Part shown: positions 10,798-24,374 of the stretch, piece by piece | How positions within the stretch are numbered: the first letter of the stretch is position 1 | Layout: each line of letters opens with the position of its first letter | Assembly (NCBI GenBank): GCA_029531795.1 | Contig: JAPEIS010000001.1 | Coordinates: 3,720,001 to 3,784,000, forward strand | Direction: 5' to 3' | Length of the DNA stretch: 64,000 nt | Origin: Sclerotinia nivalis | Lineage: Eukaryota; Ascomycota; Leotiomycetes; Helotiales; Sclerotiniaceae | Notes under the pieces: generated by a model | Seen by the model: only the letters and a program-made list of their open reading frames with translations | Told to the model about the DNA's origin: nothing | The model's database searches: none | Translations under genes and position numbers: made by a program

Positions 10798-10806
10798 ATA
10801 TTCTAC
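10798..10806 (+). promoter_or_regulatory. Putative self-priming primer-binding site of Gypsy-B
   Basis: ATATTCTAC begins 2 nt after the LTR and is the exact complement of GTAGAATAT at 17458-17466 in the 3' LTR (the 5' LTR copy has one G to A change). No tRNA-complementary site was evident. Confidence 0.6.
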
Positions 10807-11699
10807 CTTTCATAAAGACTCTGCTGTTGAACGGGAAAGACAGTTCAGTTTTGTCAAATAATCAATTTCACGAAATACTCGGAAACTTCGATTATCAATA
10901 CATCGATAAACAATAAACAATGCCTTAATTCGATTCCAACCCAAACCTAGACCCAGATTCAGACTCAGACCCAGACCTCGATTTAACCAGTACTACGTTG
11001 TTATATACTCGAAATCAAAGATTCCACAATTATACCCCAGTTTTTAAGACTGTCTTAAATAATCTATCATCATATCGGATATCACTTAATCAACCCCATC
11101 AGAATCATTGATACCCTTAGTTCAATCAAAGATAATGTTTGAATTCCGAGAGTATATTAAGTTTGTTTTCTTTAATTATCAATGATTTGTATATAAGTTC
11201 TCTAATATTGGAGATGGAGATTTTAAAGATCCAATTTTTGTTTCTGATATGTTTATTAATATACAGAATCTTGAAGCTATTATATATATACAACATTTGT
11301 TCAGTTTTATAGAACAGATATTAGTTCAAACAAAGTAATACCGATAAGAAATATATATATTATAAGGAGATCTACAATTAAATAATACAGTTAATACAAG
11401 ATTAATGATTCAGAACTTTGTTTTTCAGAAACAATTTGATCAATCATTTATCGATACAAACTCTATTGTATCAATTTATCGATTACAACAAATTATAAAG
11501 AATCCTGAATCGTTCAAAAATGAAAAAACAGGTCTTTTGATTCGATAAAGCAAATACGAAGATTAGAAAATGGGTTTATATATTTATTGGAAAAGCAATC
11601 CAACAGTTTTTGATATAGAACAAAAGAAATTGTTATATATAGTTTTGTTTTTGAAAAGAACAATTCGATAAGAAAAACAAAAGGATATTAAAGGAATTA

Positions 11700-12330
11700 T
11701 AAATGATATATCGGAATTTATTATTATAGATGTATTCTTGAAGAAACTCGATGATCTTTATATTTCAATTGATGTTGAACATAAAACAACAATCAAATTC
11801 GATAAATTCAAAATGAGCGATAAAATTCTATTTCTCTTTTTTTATTTACAATTAGAATATTTAGATGTATTTAATAGAAAAATTCCCCAAGAAATGATCT
11901 TTGTAATAAAACAAAAAATCATTAACGAATTGAAGGTATTGGTAAAAGGCGATTCAAACCTTTATAAATTCATTAATATTAAAGGATGAAGAAAGAAGTT
12001 CCAAATATAAAGCCAAAACTATTAAAATAATAAATATTATAATACAAACTTTTTGAGATCTAGTTCAATTTATATTCAACGATAAGTATTATTAGTATTT
12101 TATATTCAAGACGATTTTATAGATCTCGATGTAATCAAAACCTCAAAACAAATATAAAAAGAATACGAATACCTTTATGATCTATACCATTTTTGTAAAC
12201 AATCTAGGTATCGAATTGTAGATTGTGAAGCAAAGAAATAAGTCGATGCTATAAAAAATGTAAGCGGATATAAAGGTATTTCCTATAGAAATAGTTATTT
12301 GAAAGGTAATTATTAATTATATCAAAATCA
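11700..12330 (+). pseudogene. gag relic of Gypsy-B
   Basis: The longest readable piece, 11738-11989, begins KKLDDLYISIDVEHKT and aligns with the Gypsy-C capsid (KLDKLYIFVDIEREASLKFD), including the shared GDSN motif near its end. A zinc-knuckle trace (CKQSRYRIVDC, with the His replaced by Tyr) lies at about 12200. Gag would form the virus-like particle and bind element RNA; this copy cannot encode it because of multiple stops. Confidence 0.7.
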
Positions 12331-12719
12331 ATAATACCGTTCGAGCAGTTCAATCAATCGAGGTGGCTACCAATGAGAAGGATATCAAATACAGCTTTAA
12401 GCTTAACAATACCGTTCCTTTAATCCAATTGATTGTGGAAATTTCCAACGAGGTAATTATCAAAGTTACAATAATCATCAATAACAACATTTTAATATAT
12501 TCACCGGATTCGTTGAAGAAGAAACATTAGTATTATCAGAAAGTGCATCAAATATACCTCCTCGCAATATAATATTACTATTATCTATATTTATTCAAGA
12601 GTATTCAGAAAAAGTTTAATCTTTGCGACAAATTGTTCGCGGGGGATTATTAAGAGATACAGAATGGATACGATAAACAATAATTAGCAAAAAACCTTTA
12701 CAGTTCAATTCTATAGATA

Positions 12720-15700
12720 GCAAATCTTTATTCGTTCAAATCATTATATTCCTAATGTATTCTTTTTCTTTCAATATGATTAGCTTGATTAATAATAGAT
12801 ATTCAGGAAAGGCATTCACTGATTGTTCTTTTGTTGATCGAAACAATATCCCAATTCGATCTTTATCATATCATTGCGAATTCCGTTTGGTAGATGGAAA
12901 TACTACAAATATCATTATTGATTATTTTGTAATAGATATAGTAATAAAACAATATAAAGAAATATAATTATTTTTCGTTACAAAACTTTCCAAAGAAATT
13001 CTAGTTATTTTCGGGTTATTATAATTATAATACTATAATTCATATATAAATTAATAGAATATGACTTTCTTTTTCAATTCTCAATATTATATAATTCATT
13101 GTTGTCCTTATAATACATTCAATTTAATACAAACATCAACAATCCTTTCGCCAATATATACAAACCAAATATACAAAAATAATATATTTACAAAACCATT
13201 TATCGATAAAATTTTTGATATATTATCTTCAATTAAAACTTTCCTTTCTAGGACAAAGAAAAATCCTTTCCGATATTTATTATCATTTATCGAAGACGAA
13301 AACGAAGACAATAAAACATATACTCAAAATTTAAGATAGTCTTAAAAAAGCTATTGGAGTAAGATTATAATGAATCAGTTTCTACAAACAAAGATTATAA
13401 ATCGATAAAAGACTCTAGAATCGATTTGCAAATCGATAAGACTTTAATATCCGGTGTAAATCATTATTATACAAGAGTTTGTAATAAGGGAATATCATTT
13501 CAAGTATAAATAATATCGAATCGATGTTCTATTTAATATAAATCTATACAAAAGATCACTGAATAATATTAATCGAAATCAATACCAAAGAATAAACCCT
13601 TACTATTATTATCAATCCCAATCCCAAAAAAGCAAATCGAGATCATTTTCAATACAAAATCAGATTTAGATAATATTCATTGATTACAAGCTACTAGTTT
13701 TATATCTTTTTGCTAACAAAATAAAGTGAAGATTATATATTTTATATAAAAGGAATTAGATCGAGCAAAAAAGACTATCCGACAAAAACGCTTATATAAA
13801 ACAACAATGATTCTAACTCTTCAGGAACAAGATTTCAAAGATATATTATATGGAAAAAACAATATCGTCAATATATTAGTCAAAGTATTTCCGAAGCTTT
13901 ACAATTTTGTTTATCATTATTATCAACCAAAACATCTTTAGAAAATAACAGAAATAGATATCGAGAAATTTCTCAATAACAAATCACTATTCAACGATAA
14001 TGAGATCAAGGAAAAGCTTCCTTTGTAGTTTCAAAACAAACTATCTGCTTTTCTATTTTATTATACAGATATATTTTCTTTATATCGGGTATAAGATTAC
14101 AAGATAGAGTTAATACCTGGAAAAGAACTTTTATATTTCAAAAATCGTTTTTTGTCCTTTTTCGAATTAAAGGTAATTCGAAAATAAATCGATGACAACT
14201 TTGCCAAAAGTTTCATTCGGGAATCAAAATTACGAAACGCAATTTTATTACTTCTAATAATCAAATTTAGTAAAGAGATTCATATCTGTTAGGATTATTA
14301 TAATTTGAACAATATTATTATTAAAAACCGATACCCTTTATCAATTGTTCAAGAAACTTTGAATACTCTTTATAATACAAAAATCTATATCAAATTAGAT
14401 ATTATTACTACTTTCAACAAATTTCGTATTGCAGAAGATAACGAATGAAAAACCGTTTTCATTATTTGATTTGGATTATTCGAATTACTAATTATACTTT
14501 TTGATCTTTACAATATATCAATATTATTCCAATATTATATTAATCACATTTTGTTTAACGAATTAAATAAATACTACACTATATACTTCGATGATATTCT
14601 TATATACTCCGAAGATAAAAATCAACATCGAAAATATATTCGCAATATGATCCAGAAACTACAAGATACTAGCTTACAAATCGATATTAATAAATACGAA
14701 TTCAAAACAACTTTTACAAAATACTTAAGCTTTATAATCACAACCGAAGATATAAAAATAGATCAAAATAAAATATCAGTTATTATCTTTTAGGCATAAC
14801 CAACGTTTGTTAAAGATTTACAACGATTCCTCGGTTTCGCGAATTTTTATTGTTGATTTATAAAAGACTTTTCAAAGATCTGCTGTCCTTTAAATGATTT
14901 TTTGCGAAAAGAAATAGATTGACAATGAAAGAACAATTATATAATAATATTCGAGAATCTAAAAAAAGTATTTACAACAACTCTAGTATTTATTTATTTT
15001 AATTACAATAGAAAAACTGTATTGGAAACAAATACTTCGGATTGAATTTCAAAAGGGATACTTTCTCAGTACAATAACAACAACGTTTTACAATCAGTAG
15101 TATACTTTTCTTCGAAATATTCGGCTATTGAATGTAATTACGAGATTTACAATAAAAAACTATTAATTATTATTAAATCAATAGAGGAATAGCAATTGGA
15201 ATTACAAGAATCTCAACAGGAATTCGAAATCCTGACTGATTATAAGAATCTGGAATACTTTACAACAACGAAAGTATTAAATCAATATCAAATACGATAA
15301 TCAGAGTTCCTATCTCAATATAACTTCCGAATTGTTTATCGATCAGGAACCAAAGCAATTCGATCAGATACTTTGAACCGCCGATAGGAGGATCGATCTA
15401 ATAGCTCTGATCCCAACAACAAATGCTTAAAAAACCGAAAGTGTATTGTTTTATCTATTGATAGATTCGATATAGATCTATACAAAGAACTTATAGACGA
15501 TCTTTCGTTAGCTACAATAGATTAGATAATACCATTTGAAGACAAACCCATCGACGAACTCATTGATACAATATATAATAGATCAGATATTAATATCAGT
15601 AATCGAAGATTCCTTTACAATCAAATGGCCAAAAGAATTCAGAAAAACCTTATGAATAGTTATACAGAATTGCCGTGTTTACAATAATAAGATCTATTAT

Positions 15701-17120
15701 TGTGGAAAACTATAGATTCCGTTTGATGATAAATTGAAGATACAAATTTTATACAGAACATATTCGTTAGGCCTCGCTAACTATTCTGATCGTACAAAGA
15801 TTATTGATTTGGTCTTCAGAAGCTATTGGTAGTTATAAATACATCAAGAAATAAACGCCTATGTTCAAGCTTGTGAATTCTGTATTCGAACAAAATCCCC
15901 AAAATCATTTCCTCTAGGATTCCTAAAATTGTTACCTGTTCCTTTCCAATTATAATCAGATATTTCAATCGATTACATTATACTTTTGTCAAATTGTAAA
16001 TACTATAATTCAATATATAAATATATATTAATGATTATTTATAGATTAACAAAAATGAGGCATTTTATAAATACAAGATCTTTGATAACAAAAGAATTGG
16101 TTAATGCTTTCATCAGCTGCGTTTATACATTATATAGTCTTCCGGAAAATATCATTTCAGATCGAAGAACATAATTCGTATCGGAATTCTGAATATAGTT
16201 TTCTGAACGATTAAAAGTAGCTTTTAAATACAACTCAGTGTTTCATCTGTAGACGGATGACCAAATAGAACGAATTAATTCAATTCTAAAACAATATTTG
16301 TATATATTCATAAATTTTCATCAGAATGATTGGATGGAGTAATTATTGTTAATAGAATTTGTTTTAAACAATTTGATTTCTGAAATAATGAGCTGTTCGC
16401 CGTTCTTTGCGAATTATAGTTTTAATCTACAATTGGATATAGAACCTAGTAAACCTTACTCTTCAGATATAACAATAATTCAAAAACGCGAATTCTTCAA
16501 AGAAAACAAAACAGTTGATAGAATGAAATATATTCTGAATCAATTCAAAGCATTTGCGAAACAATCTATTGCAATCTACAAAAAATATACAAATCGGAAC
16601 AGATCAGATTCGTTGCAATATACAAAAGAACAAAAAATATATATAAATACAAAAAACATAAAGACATCTTATAAAACAAAAAAGCTCAATGATAAATGAA
16701 TCGGATTATACAAAATAATAAAGGTCCATCTATATACTTGCTTAATCGAACTACTAGAAAATATACGAATTTTCTTAGTATTCCATTATTCATTGCTAAG
16801 ATTAGTATATCCAAAACCTCATTTCCCAGAACAAACTTTAATTAACGAATCGGAATCGAAAACTATAAAAGACAAAATCCTCGAAAAAGAAAATAGAAAA
16901 AAAGAACCAATTCAGAAATAAATATTTGAAAATATACTTGATAATCACAATGAAGATAGTTATCATTATCATTATCAAATCAAATAAAGACACTACACAT
17001 CAACCTAACAACCAACATCAAATCTAAAAGGCAATAAGAAGACCCTAATCGATTACCACCGTTCACACCCCAAAAAACCTAAACCACCATCATGAATCTT
17101 GGATCACCCAAACACTGCAA
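12720..17120 (+). pseudogene. pol relic of Gypsy-B (protease, RT, RNase H, integrase, chromodomain)
   Basis: Readable in pieces. A protease trace lies at 12755-12967 (YSGKAFTDCSFVDRN). Reverse transcriptase lies at about 14290-14800 with the catalytic box preserved as YFDDILIYSED near 14584. RNase H lies at about 14980-15240 (VLETNTSD, YFSSKYSAIECNYEI). Integrase lies at about 15750-16400, with zinc-binding Cys residues (ACEFC), the first catalytic Asp in SIDYI, the second in IISDRR and the Glu in DDQIERINSILKQYL. A chromodomain trace at about 16915-17100 (ENILDNHNEDSYHYHYQIK) lacks its aromatic Trp residues because TGG codons became TGA or TAA. The many stops and AT-biased codons are the RIP signature. 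Confidence 0.8.
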
Positions 17121-17356
17121 TACTATTGCCAGCTCCAGCTTCTACAAAGATTTTATAACGATCAACAAAAAAGAAAATACAATTTGTTTGAATAGGAAAA
17201 TAGTATCTCAAATTTTAAAACGGTCTTAAAATTTGAAAGGTAATCTCACAACTCAGGAATTTGGGGCGTTTGAATAGGATTTTGCTTGAACAGTTGTTTT
17301 TCAAAAAGGTTTTATCAGTAGTTTAAAGACAAACTAGGCTTTGAAAAAGAAGGTAT

Positions 17357-17502
17357 TGTCACAAATTCGTAACCCGTTCTTAGCTAGTTTGCATAGCTGC
17401 CTAAAGCACTCATCCCCTATATAATCGGCGCTCTTCCTAACACCTTCTTCCTTCTTCGTAGAATATCATTATATCTTAAAGCACCCTACCACCACCGTGA
17501 TA
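17357..17502 (+). repeat. 3' LTR of Gypsy-B
   Basis: 146 bp, starts TGTCACAAATTCG, ends CCGTGATA. Preceded by a purine tract GAAAAAGAAGG (probable polypurine tract). Confidence 0.93.
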
Positions 17503-17507
17503 ATAAG

Positions 17508-17786
17508 GATATTATAAAAATGATTAACATTGTATTTCGATAGGATTGTATATATATATATATTATTTTTCGTTCTAGGTTTAATACGAAACACAGGCCT
17601 CCAATTCCCAAATAAAACAAAGAACGCTAAAGAATAAAGATCTCTAGGTCTTCATTGTATATCGAATTAATCTTTTGTATAGATGTATTAATTGTCCTTT
17701 ATAATATAATACATTCCCCAAATATTATTATAATGATTTGTTAGTTGTAAAGTTATATTATATGATAAATTATTGATATATACTTT
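17508..17786 (+). pseudogene. Probable upstream remnant of the NLR/WD40 relic
   Basis: This is the only DNA between Gypsy-B and Gypsy-C. Because Gypsy-C duplicated ACTTT (17782-17786 and 24538-24542), this segment was contiguous with the WD40 relic at 24543 before insertion, and the same frame can be joined across the target (LFFAPEKS). The segment itself is AT-rich and its sequence is too decayed to recognise further domains. Confidence 0.4.
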
Positions 17787-17949
17787 TATCACGGTGAGGG
17801 AAAAGGTATATGTAGGTTTGATCTATTGTTGTACTACGAGGAGGAGAAGAAGGTCAAGGAGGTGACCTGACTATATAGAAGTGAGTGTATGCATGTATGC
17901 CTAAGGCACACATGATCACGTGCAGATGAAGGGAGATGAACCCGTAACA
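17787..17949 (-). repeat. 3' LTR of Gypsy-C (minus-strand element)
   Basis: 163 bp, plus-strand start TATCACGGTGAGGG, end GAACCCGTAACA. Preceded (on the element strand) by the polypurine tract. Confidence 0.92.
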
Positions 17950-18201
17950 GTACCCCCTCCTCAAGAAACCCATTTGATCCCAAATGGGCATTAAAAAATA
18001 AAGAAAAATAAAGAAAAAATATAGATCTCTTTCCTCAATTAGATCCCTGAATAAAAAAAACATATAATATCCCCTAATGATATTATATCCCTTATTGTTA
18101 TAATACGTAATATACCTTTAAACAAAACGAACAATCTTGATACAAATAGATCTTTGTAGAGTAGATATAACAATCGCGCTGTATGACTCCGATTACAAAT
18201 T

Positions 18202-18456
18202 CTATAGTTCCGGTTGTAATATAATAGTGTCGGGGTGTTTTAGGATCCAAACTGGTGGCCCTGGCTTCTCTAAATGAAAACAATGATATTCGATAAAAAC
18301 CTTCTCGTTACCCTTTAAATCATTAGCTGGTTGCCAAATTGGTGCGTAGTATCTCCATTTGACCAAATAATGATGACCATCTTCATCATGATTATCTAGA
18401 ACCCCTTCAAATATCCATTTCTGAATAAACTCATCCTCATCGTCATCCCACTCCAA
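18202..18456 (-). pseudogene. Chromodomain of Gypsy-C pol
   Basis: 84 codons ending pol. The chromodomain core is well preserved: WIFEGVLDNHDEDGHHYLV, then KWRYYAPIWQP with the Tyr/Trp cage residues, then NDLKGNEKVFIEYH. Chromodomains at the end of integrase direct chromovirus insertion to marked chromatin. The frame upstream, linking it to integrase, is broken by stops. Confidence 0.8.
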
Positions 18457-19002
18457 AATTCTGTCCCGTGTAGTTAGGGATTCGGATTCATTAATCGTTG
18501 CTTAAACCGAAAAGTAAGGATTAGTATAAGCTAGAAATAAAAAAGAATAATAAAAAACAAAAAAGATTTTAACATTCTCAAACAATTGAACAAAACAAGC
18601 ACAAAGATAAACTTTAATAATCTCATAAAAGCCGATTTATTTATCATCTAGCTTTTTTGCTTTGCACAAAATCTTCATATTCTTGGTATTGACAAAAACT
18701 TTCTGGTCAACCATATAACGAAATGAATTAAAACAATAACGATTAGTATAGTCTTCATAAATGACAACTATTTGCTGTACAAAAGCACAAAGTTGCTCCA
18801 AGATACATTCCATACGATCTGTAGTTCTATTACCTTTAAAGAATTCCCGTTTTTATACTAGAATCATATCCGGTAGGCAAGGTTTACTAGGTTCAATACC
18901 TAAATATAGATTAAAGCTGTAATTGGCAAAGAAAGGCGAACAACCAATTATTTCAGAAACCAAATTATTGAATACAAATTCGGCTAAAGATAACCAATTC
19001 AA

Positions 19003-19839
19003 TCAATCGTCTTGATGATAATTAACAAAAACTCGTAAATACTGCTCCAGAACCGAATTAATACACTCAATCTGACCATCTGTTTGAAGATGAAAAGCTG
19101 AAGAATGTTTTAAGGTAATTCCCAACCGCTCCGAGAGTTGTAACCAGAATCCTGATACGAACTGCATTCCCCGATCGGAAATGATATTATCCGGAAGTCC
19201 ATGAAGCGTATAGACGCAACTGATAAAAGCATCGATTAGCTCCTCTGTCGTTAGCATACGTGTACCGATGAAATGTCTCATTTTGATTAGCCTGCAGACT
19301 ACCATCAAGATATGTTTATAAATAGAATTATAACAAATACAATCCGGAAACAATGTAATATAGTCGATTGAGATATCAGACCACACGCGAAAAGGGATAG
19401 GTAACGGTTTCAAAAATCCGGGAGGCACCGATTTGGACGATTTGATACAAGTACAAAGTTCGCAGACCTTCACATAGGACGCGATCTCCAAATGCATATT
19501 AGGCCACCAATATATACGAGAGACAAGATCGATCGTTTTAGTTCGACCAGGATAGCCGGCAGGACCAGAAGAATGAGTTCGATAGATAATTTGGAGTTTG
19601 AGCTCATCGTCTAATAGAACCCAAATCTTATCCCGATAGTAAATTCTATTATTTTGGACCGAACAATCTTGCATAACGATCCGGAGGGTTTTACGATGCT
19701 CTTTTGGCCATTTAGTCACCAATGGATCGTTAAGAACAGAAATAAATTGATCTACGATATCGGACCTAATATACACTGTATCGATTAAAACATCAATTGG
19801 TTGATCGTAAAGTAATACTATTATCTCCACTGGTACCAA
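19003..19839 (-). pseudogene. Integrase region of Gypsy-C pol
   Basis: 278 open codons. The N-terminal zinc-binding region has its CX2C (VCELC) but a Tyr in place of the usual His in AGYPGRTKTIDLV. The catalytic core shows Asp in SDISIDYI, Asp in IISDRGMQF and Glu in TDGQIECINSVLEQYL. The reading frame stops right after VNYHQDD, where the family continues with a conserved Trp, consistent with TGG to TGA or TAG. Upstream residues belong to the RNase H/integrase linker. Confidence 0.85.
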
Positions 19840-20276
19840 ATTGATATACCAATCAAATCCTTATAAAGGTTATCATCAAAACGATCCTGAAGAAAAACAA
19901 CACATTCTCGATTCTTTAAACGTTTATCGTTTGGATCAAAGCGATACAACCGATCTTCGTATTTTCTACTTAATACATCTAATCGAATAGTTTTGTTTCC
20001 TGATCGATAGATTATACAGAAATTATATTGAAACAGAAATTCAGACTATCGTACTTACTGTTGATTGAGAGCTTTTGTAATCATAAAATATTCGAGGTTC
20101 TTATAATCAATGAGAATCTCGAACTCCTCTTATAAACCTTGAAACTTTGAATGCTATTCTTCCATTGCCTTGATAATAACGAATAGTTCTTTATCATAGA
20201 TCTCATAATTGTATTTCGCTGCTGTATACTTAAATGAAAAGTAAACGACTGGATACAAAACATTATCATCATCGTA

Positions 20277-21236
20277 TTACAAGAGAACTCCTCCTGAAGC
20301 CCAATCGGAAGCATCGGTTTCCAAAACAGTTTTCCGCCTGTAATCAAAGTATACCAAAACCGGCGCCATTATGAAAGCTCTTTTTAAAGCGTCAAAAGCC
20401 TTTATATGATCTACAGTCCAATCCCATATAATATTCTTCCGCAAAAGATCATTGAGAAAGCAACAAATCTTTGAAAAATCTTTTATAAAACATCGATAGA
20501 AATTGATGAAACCGAAAAATCGTTGTAAATCTTTTACATATAAAAGCAATTCCCAAGATATAATAGTTATGACCTTTTCTTGATCCATTTCGATACCTTC
20601 GATTGTAATGATAAGACCCAAATACTTTATCTTCATGGTTTCGAATTTGCATTTGTTAATATCAATCTATAATCCAACATCCATTAACTTTTGAATTACT
20701 TGACGGACATACTCTTTATACTCTATAGGATTATCGGAGTAGATTAGGATGTCATCGAGATATGCAGTGCAATACTTATCCAACTCGTCGAAAAGTGTAT
20801 AATTGATGTAATATTGAAACGATACAAATACATTGTAGAAATTGAAAGGTATAACCAGAGATTCAAAAAGACCAAAACAAGTAATAAATGTAGTTTTCCA
20901 TTTATCCTTTTCGGCGATTCGTAATTTGTTGAACGTTGCAATGATATTAAGCTTGATATAAATTTTTGCATTGCAAAGAGCGTTCAGTGTTTCGCAAACG
21001 ATGGATAATGGATAACGATTCTTTATAATAACATTATTTAATCCTCGATAATCTTAACAAATACAGATCCCCCCTCCCGGCTTGACAGTCAATAGCAAAG
21101 AAGAAACGTATCGCAATCTCGATTCCCGAATGAACCCTTTGGAGAGATTATCATCAAACCATTTGTATACCACTACCAATTCCATTGGCGATAAAGAGCA
21201 GTTTTTGAAATAAGGTGGCTTTTTATTGGACATCAA
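20277..21236 (-). pseudogene. Reverse transcriptase/RNase H region of Gypsy-C pol
   Basis: Split across several frames by point stops. It reads from the primer-grip region (ELVVVYKWFDDNLSKGFIR, then LLLTVKPGGGICI) through the catalytic YLDDILIYSD near 20740-20770, the connection (KIKYLGLIITIEGIEMDQ, then LQRFFGFINFYRCFIKDF) and the RNase H start (VLETDASDWASGGVLL). RT would copy the element RNA into DNA inside the particle. Stops are of the CAA to TAA type. Confidence 0.85.
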
Positions 21237-22445
21237 TTCAATTTTGTAATCCCAGATTCAACAAAGCGGTAATTTATCTGTATAATATAAAAGAAAGACA
21301 GAAAGTTTGTCTTGTAACCATATAAAAAGCCTTTATCGTATTTAATCGTTACTAAAGGGAGATTTGCCAGTTAAAAATTTATCGATATCAGCCTCAAAGA
21401 CCTTTCATAAATAGAACGGCTTGTAACAATCATATATAAAATCATAAAGTTGCAATAGGGTTCTAAAAAGCATCTCTATTATATTGCCTTACCCTTGTAA
21501 AATCAATCGAAAATCCCCTTCTGTGAATATCAAGGACAACGTAGCCTATCGCAGATAATCTTGCTCAACAGTTTTCTGTGCAGCATCCAATTCATCCCAT
21601 ATCAATCGGATAACCCGAACATTATCTTGTTGATAAAATGAAACAAAGCTAAAAGCTTACAACCAACGAATATCATCCATATTTGGACTTGTATCTTTAT
21701 AAATAGATATAGGGAATTCCCCAATGGAAAGTGGGGGTAAACGGTTTTTTGGATTATGAATAGACCGACACCGATCTGCAATCTTTAAGATCGATTTTGG
21801 ACACAGACAATTGGGAATCATCTGTACTTGATTATTTGGTTCTCCGCAGCGCTTTGTTCGATAATGATTCATACCAGGCATCAAACCCTATTGAAATTCG
21901 AGATCAATAGAAGAATCGTCAGATTATAATATATAACCTTCATTTGATATCTCTTCAATAGAAGGTTTTTTATAAAAAATTCTTTTAAAAGTAGAAAGCG
22001 TTTGAATAGATGAACAATCGATATCGTCCTTTGGACAATCCTCGACATATAAAGAATGGTATTTATAAACTATACATTTAGTTTTTATATCAAAATCGAT
22101 AAGGAATTTATTTAAAGGTTCGATAGCATCAACGACCTATTATAAAGTAACTTTTGCTAGATTCTTTTATTCCTTAATCGAAGATAGAATCGTTGGTACA
22201 GTAACTAACTCTAAATTATAATATATCAAACAATTGGAAACGCAATAGTTTGAAAAGAATATTAAACTCATCTCCGTTTAATTGATAATAAGATTGTAAC
22301 ACTGTAATTATGGTAAATCAAAGATTAATAATGTTTTTGATAAAAATTGGATAATATAAAAAGATCAATACTTATAGTGATCCCCCATAACAATTTCCAT
22401 CACAAAATATTCTGTAATTCTGTCGGCGATCTTTCTATCAGCAAA

Positions 22446-22652
22446 TCAGAGTTCGCAAGGGTAAAATAAGAATTGTATTTCGATATTGTATTTAGAAGCA
22501 AAAGAACAATCAACAAAGACTTCTCCAGAGCATCCATTATCAATAAGACTTGTAACAGTAAAGGGATTTTCATACACAAGGAACATAGTGGTTTTAACGA
22601 GTAGAGATTTGCTATTCATAGAATTGAGCTGCAATGGCTTATCTCTATCCAT
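22446..22652 (-). pseudogene. Aspartic protease region of Gypsy-C
   Basis: 68 open codons containing SLIDNGCSGEVFVDCSFA, matching the retropepsin active-site segment of this family (Asp, small residue, Gly). The rest of the protease is broken. Confidence 0.65.
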
Positions 22653-22807
22653 TCCTCGATTTACCTTCTTGCCCTTAGTATTCCTTTACGAACGATTTTT
22701 CGTAAAGGTTAATCTTTTCCCTATTCGGGACTTTCCTTGACTGAACTGAATATAGAGACAACCTCCTCTGGCTCGATATAGCCTTGCCATTGTACCTGAT
22801 TCAAATG

Positions 22808-24100
22808 CTATTGGCTTTGTACCCAATTATCAGTATATCCTCCTCGAAATCCATTGCGATTATTATTAAACTTATTAGCGTTTCGAAAAGCCGGAACGGC
22901 AGCATATTGATCGGGGGCCGGATTAATTGAGGCAGCAGTATTGCAATTGAAAAAGATATTAACAGGAGTTTGTTTACCAAAAAAAAGATTACTATTGACA
23001 TTATAAATAGTATAACAATCAATCTGAAGATAACCAATCCTACTACAACAATTGCAAGAAACTATAGAATTAAACTTCTTTTTCTTATTTTGCAAATCCT
23101 TTTTCTATTATCCTTTTTGTTTCATTGTATCGAGATCTATAAGATCACCATCAGCAATAGATGTTTTACCAGAATTTTTGTTATAATACTCAGCGTCACG
23201 AAGATTCTGACTCCAAGTAGAGAATTTCTTTTGCCAACCATCAACATCGTCGGCCGTACAGGGATTCGAATCACCAATGACCAAAGTTCGAAGAGGGACC
23301 GTAACCTTTTGTTTCATCGCGTTAACAATCTCGCGATCAAACTTGTAACAAGAATTAGTAAAATGAAACAATGTAAAGAAGAAAACCGAAAAGGATTCCT
23401 TTGGACCTATAGAAAGCTTATCGAATTTGAGCGAAGCTTCCCTTTCGATATCTACAAAGATATATAATTTGTCCAATTTGGCCAAAAACGAAACAATAGA
23501 ATCGAAGCAAATAGAATCATCAACGAATCTGGTGATATCTGTAATACGCTCTTGTTGCGCTTGACTATCGAGAAGATTAATAGTATGGCTAATCTTCTTT
23601 TGTTCGGAGGCAAAAAGTTGTGAGTCGATTATCTAATAGAGTTGCAAATTCAACTTCCAGGATTGATAATCTTTTTGTCGGGCGAGAATATTAGATCTTT
23701 TGTTTTTAAAAACGGGCGGGTCTTTTTGAGTTTGGCGGGGAGTGGTCGGTTTCTGGTTAGTGGCAGTATTATCGGTATCTAGCTGAGCTTACTTGTCGGT
23801 TAAAATGCAAAAAAACTCAACATTTTCCGTTTTGAATTCTTCGATCTTATTTGTTTGAATAGTGATATAAATAGTTTGAATAATAAAACGATCTTCGATA
23901 ATAAAGAAAACATAATTCAAATAAATAGTTTATTCGTTAAAACCAACAATGAGGTTTGGCGTCACTGAAGTATCCAATTCTGCTAGGATTTGTATAATAG
24001 TAGGCCATTGGCCAAAGATTCGTTGGATTTCGGTACGAATTCTTTCGATAGAAGTAGAAATCGCATTACCAGCAAATGTAGAACCGAAAGCCATTGTAAA
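22808..24100 (-). pseudogene. gag relic of Gypsy-C
   Basis: Capsid part at 23108-23485 (KLDKLYIFVDIEREASLKFD, later GDSNPCTADDVDGWQKKF). A zinc knuckle at 22808-23095 has CNCCSRIGYLQIDC, in which the metal-binding His is Tyr. A further upstream gag piece is readable down from about 24090. Stops separate the blocks. Confidence 0.7.
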
Positions 24101-24363
24101 AAGAATTACAATTGTACAAAGTAATCGATAAGGAATTTACGATTACACAAAAGCAATCAAAAACAAACATAGAAGCCTACAAATAAATATGATCGCACAA
24201 AAACAATCAGGGATCAGAAACTACACAAAAGCAGATAAGAAACACGATCGTACAAAAGCAGACGAATTACGACAACGCGAAAGCAATCGAAAACAGATAC
24301 AAAAGCCTGCAAATGATTTGGTAAGGCTAGATCATTTTGTAAAATGACGGAGCCTTTGAAAGG

Positions 24364-24372
24364 GTAGTACAA
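24364..24372 (-). promoter_or_regulatory. Putative self-priming primer-binding site of Gypsy-C
   Basis: On the element strand TTGTACTAC begins 2 nt after the 5' LTR and is the exact complement of GTAGTACAA inside that LTR (24417-24425). Same geometry as in Gypsy-A and Gypsy-B. Confidence 0.6.
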
Positions 24373-24374
24373 AC

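Larger units (their letters stand above)
10650..17502 (+). mobile_element. Gypsy family B retrotransposon, full length, RIP-decayed
   Basis: 6853 bp, two 146-bp LTRs (10650-10795, 17357-17502) and a perfect 5-bp target duplication ATAAG (10645-10649, 17503-17507). The LTRs differ at about 15 positions, all transitions. The interior can be read as a gag, protease, reverse transcriptase, RNase H, integrase and chromodomain order, which marks a chromovirus of the Ty3/Gypsy group, but every domain is riddled with stop codons and AT-biased. It is related to Gypsy-C (17787-24537): the gag and pol relics align residue by residue. Confidence 0.93.
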
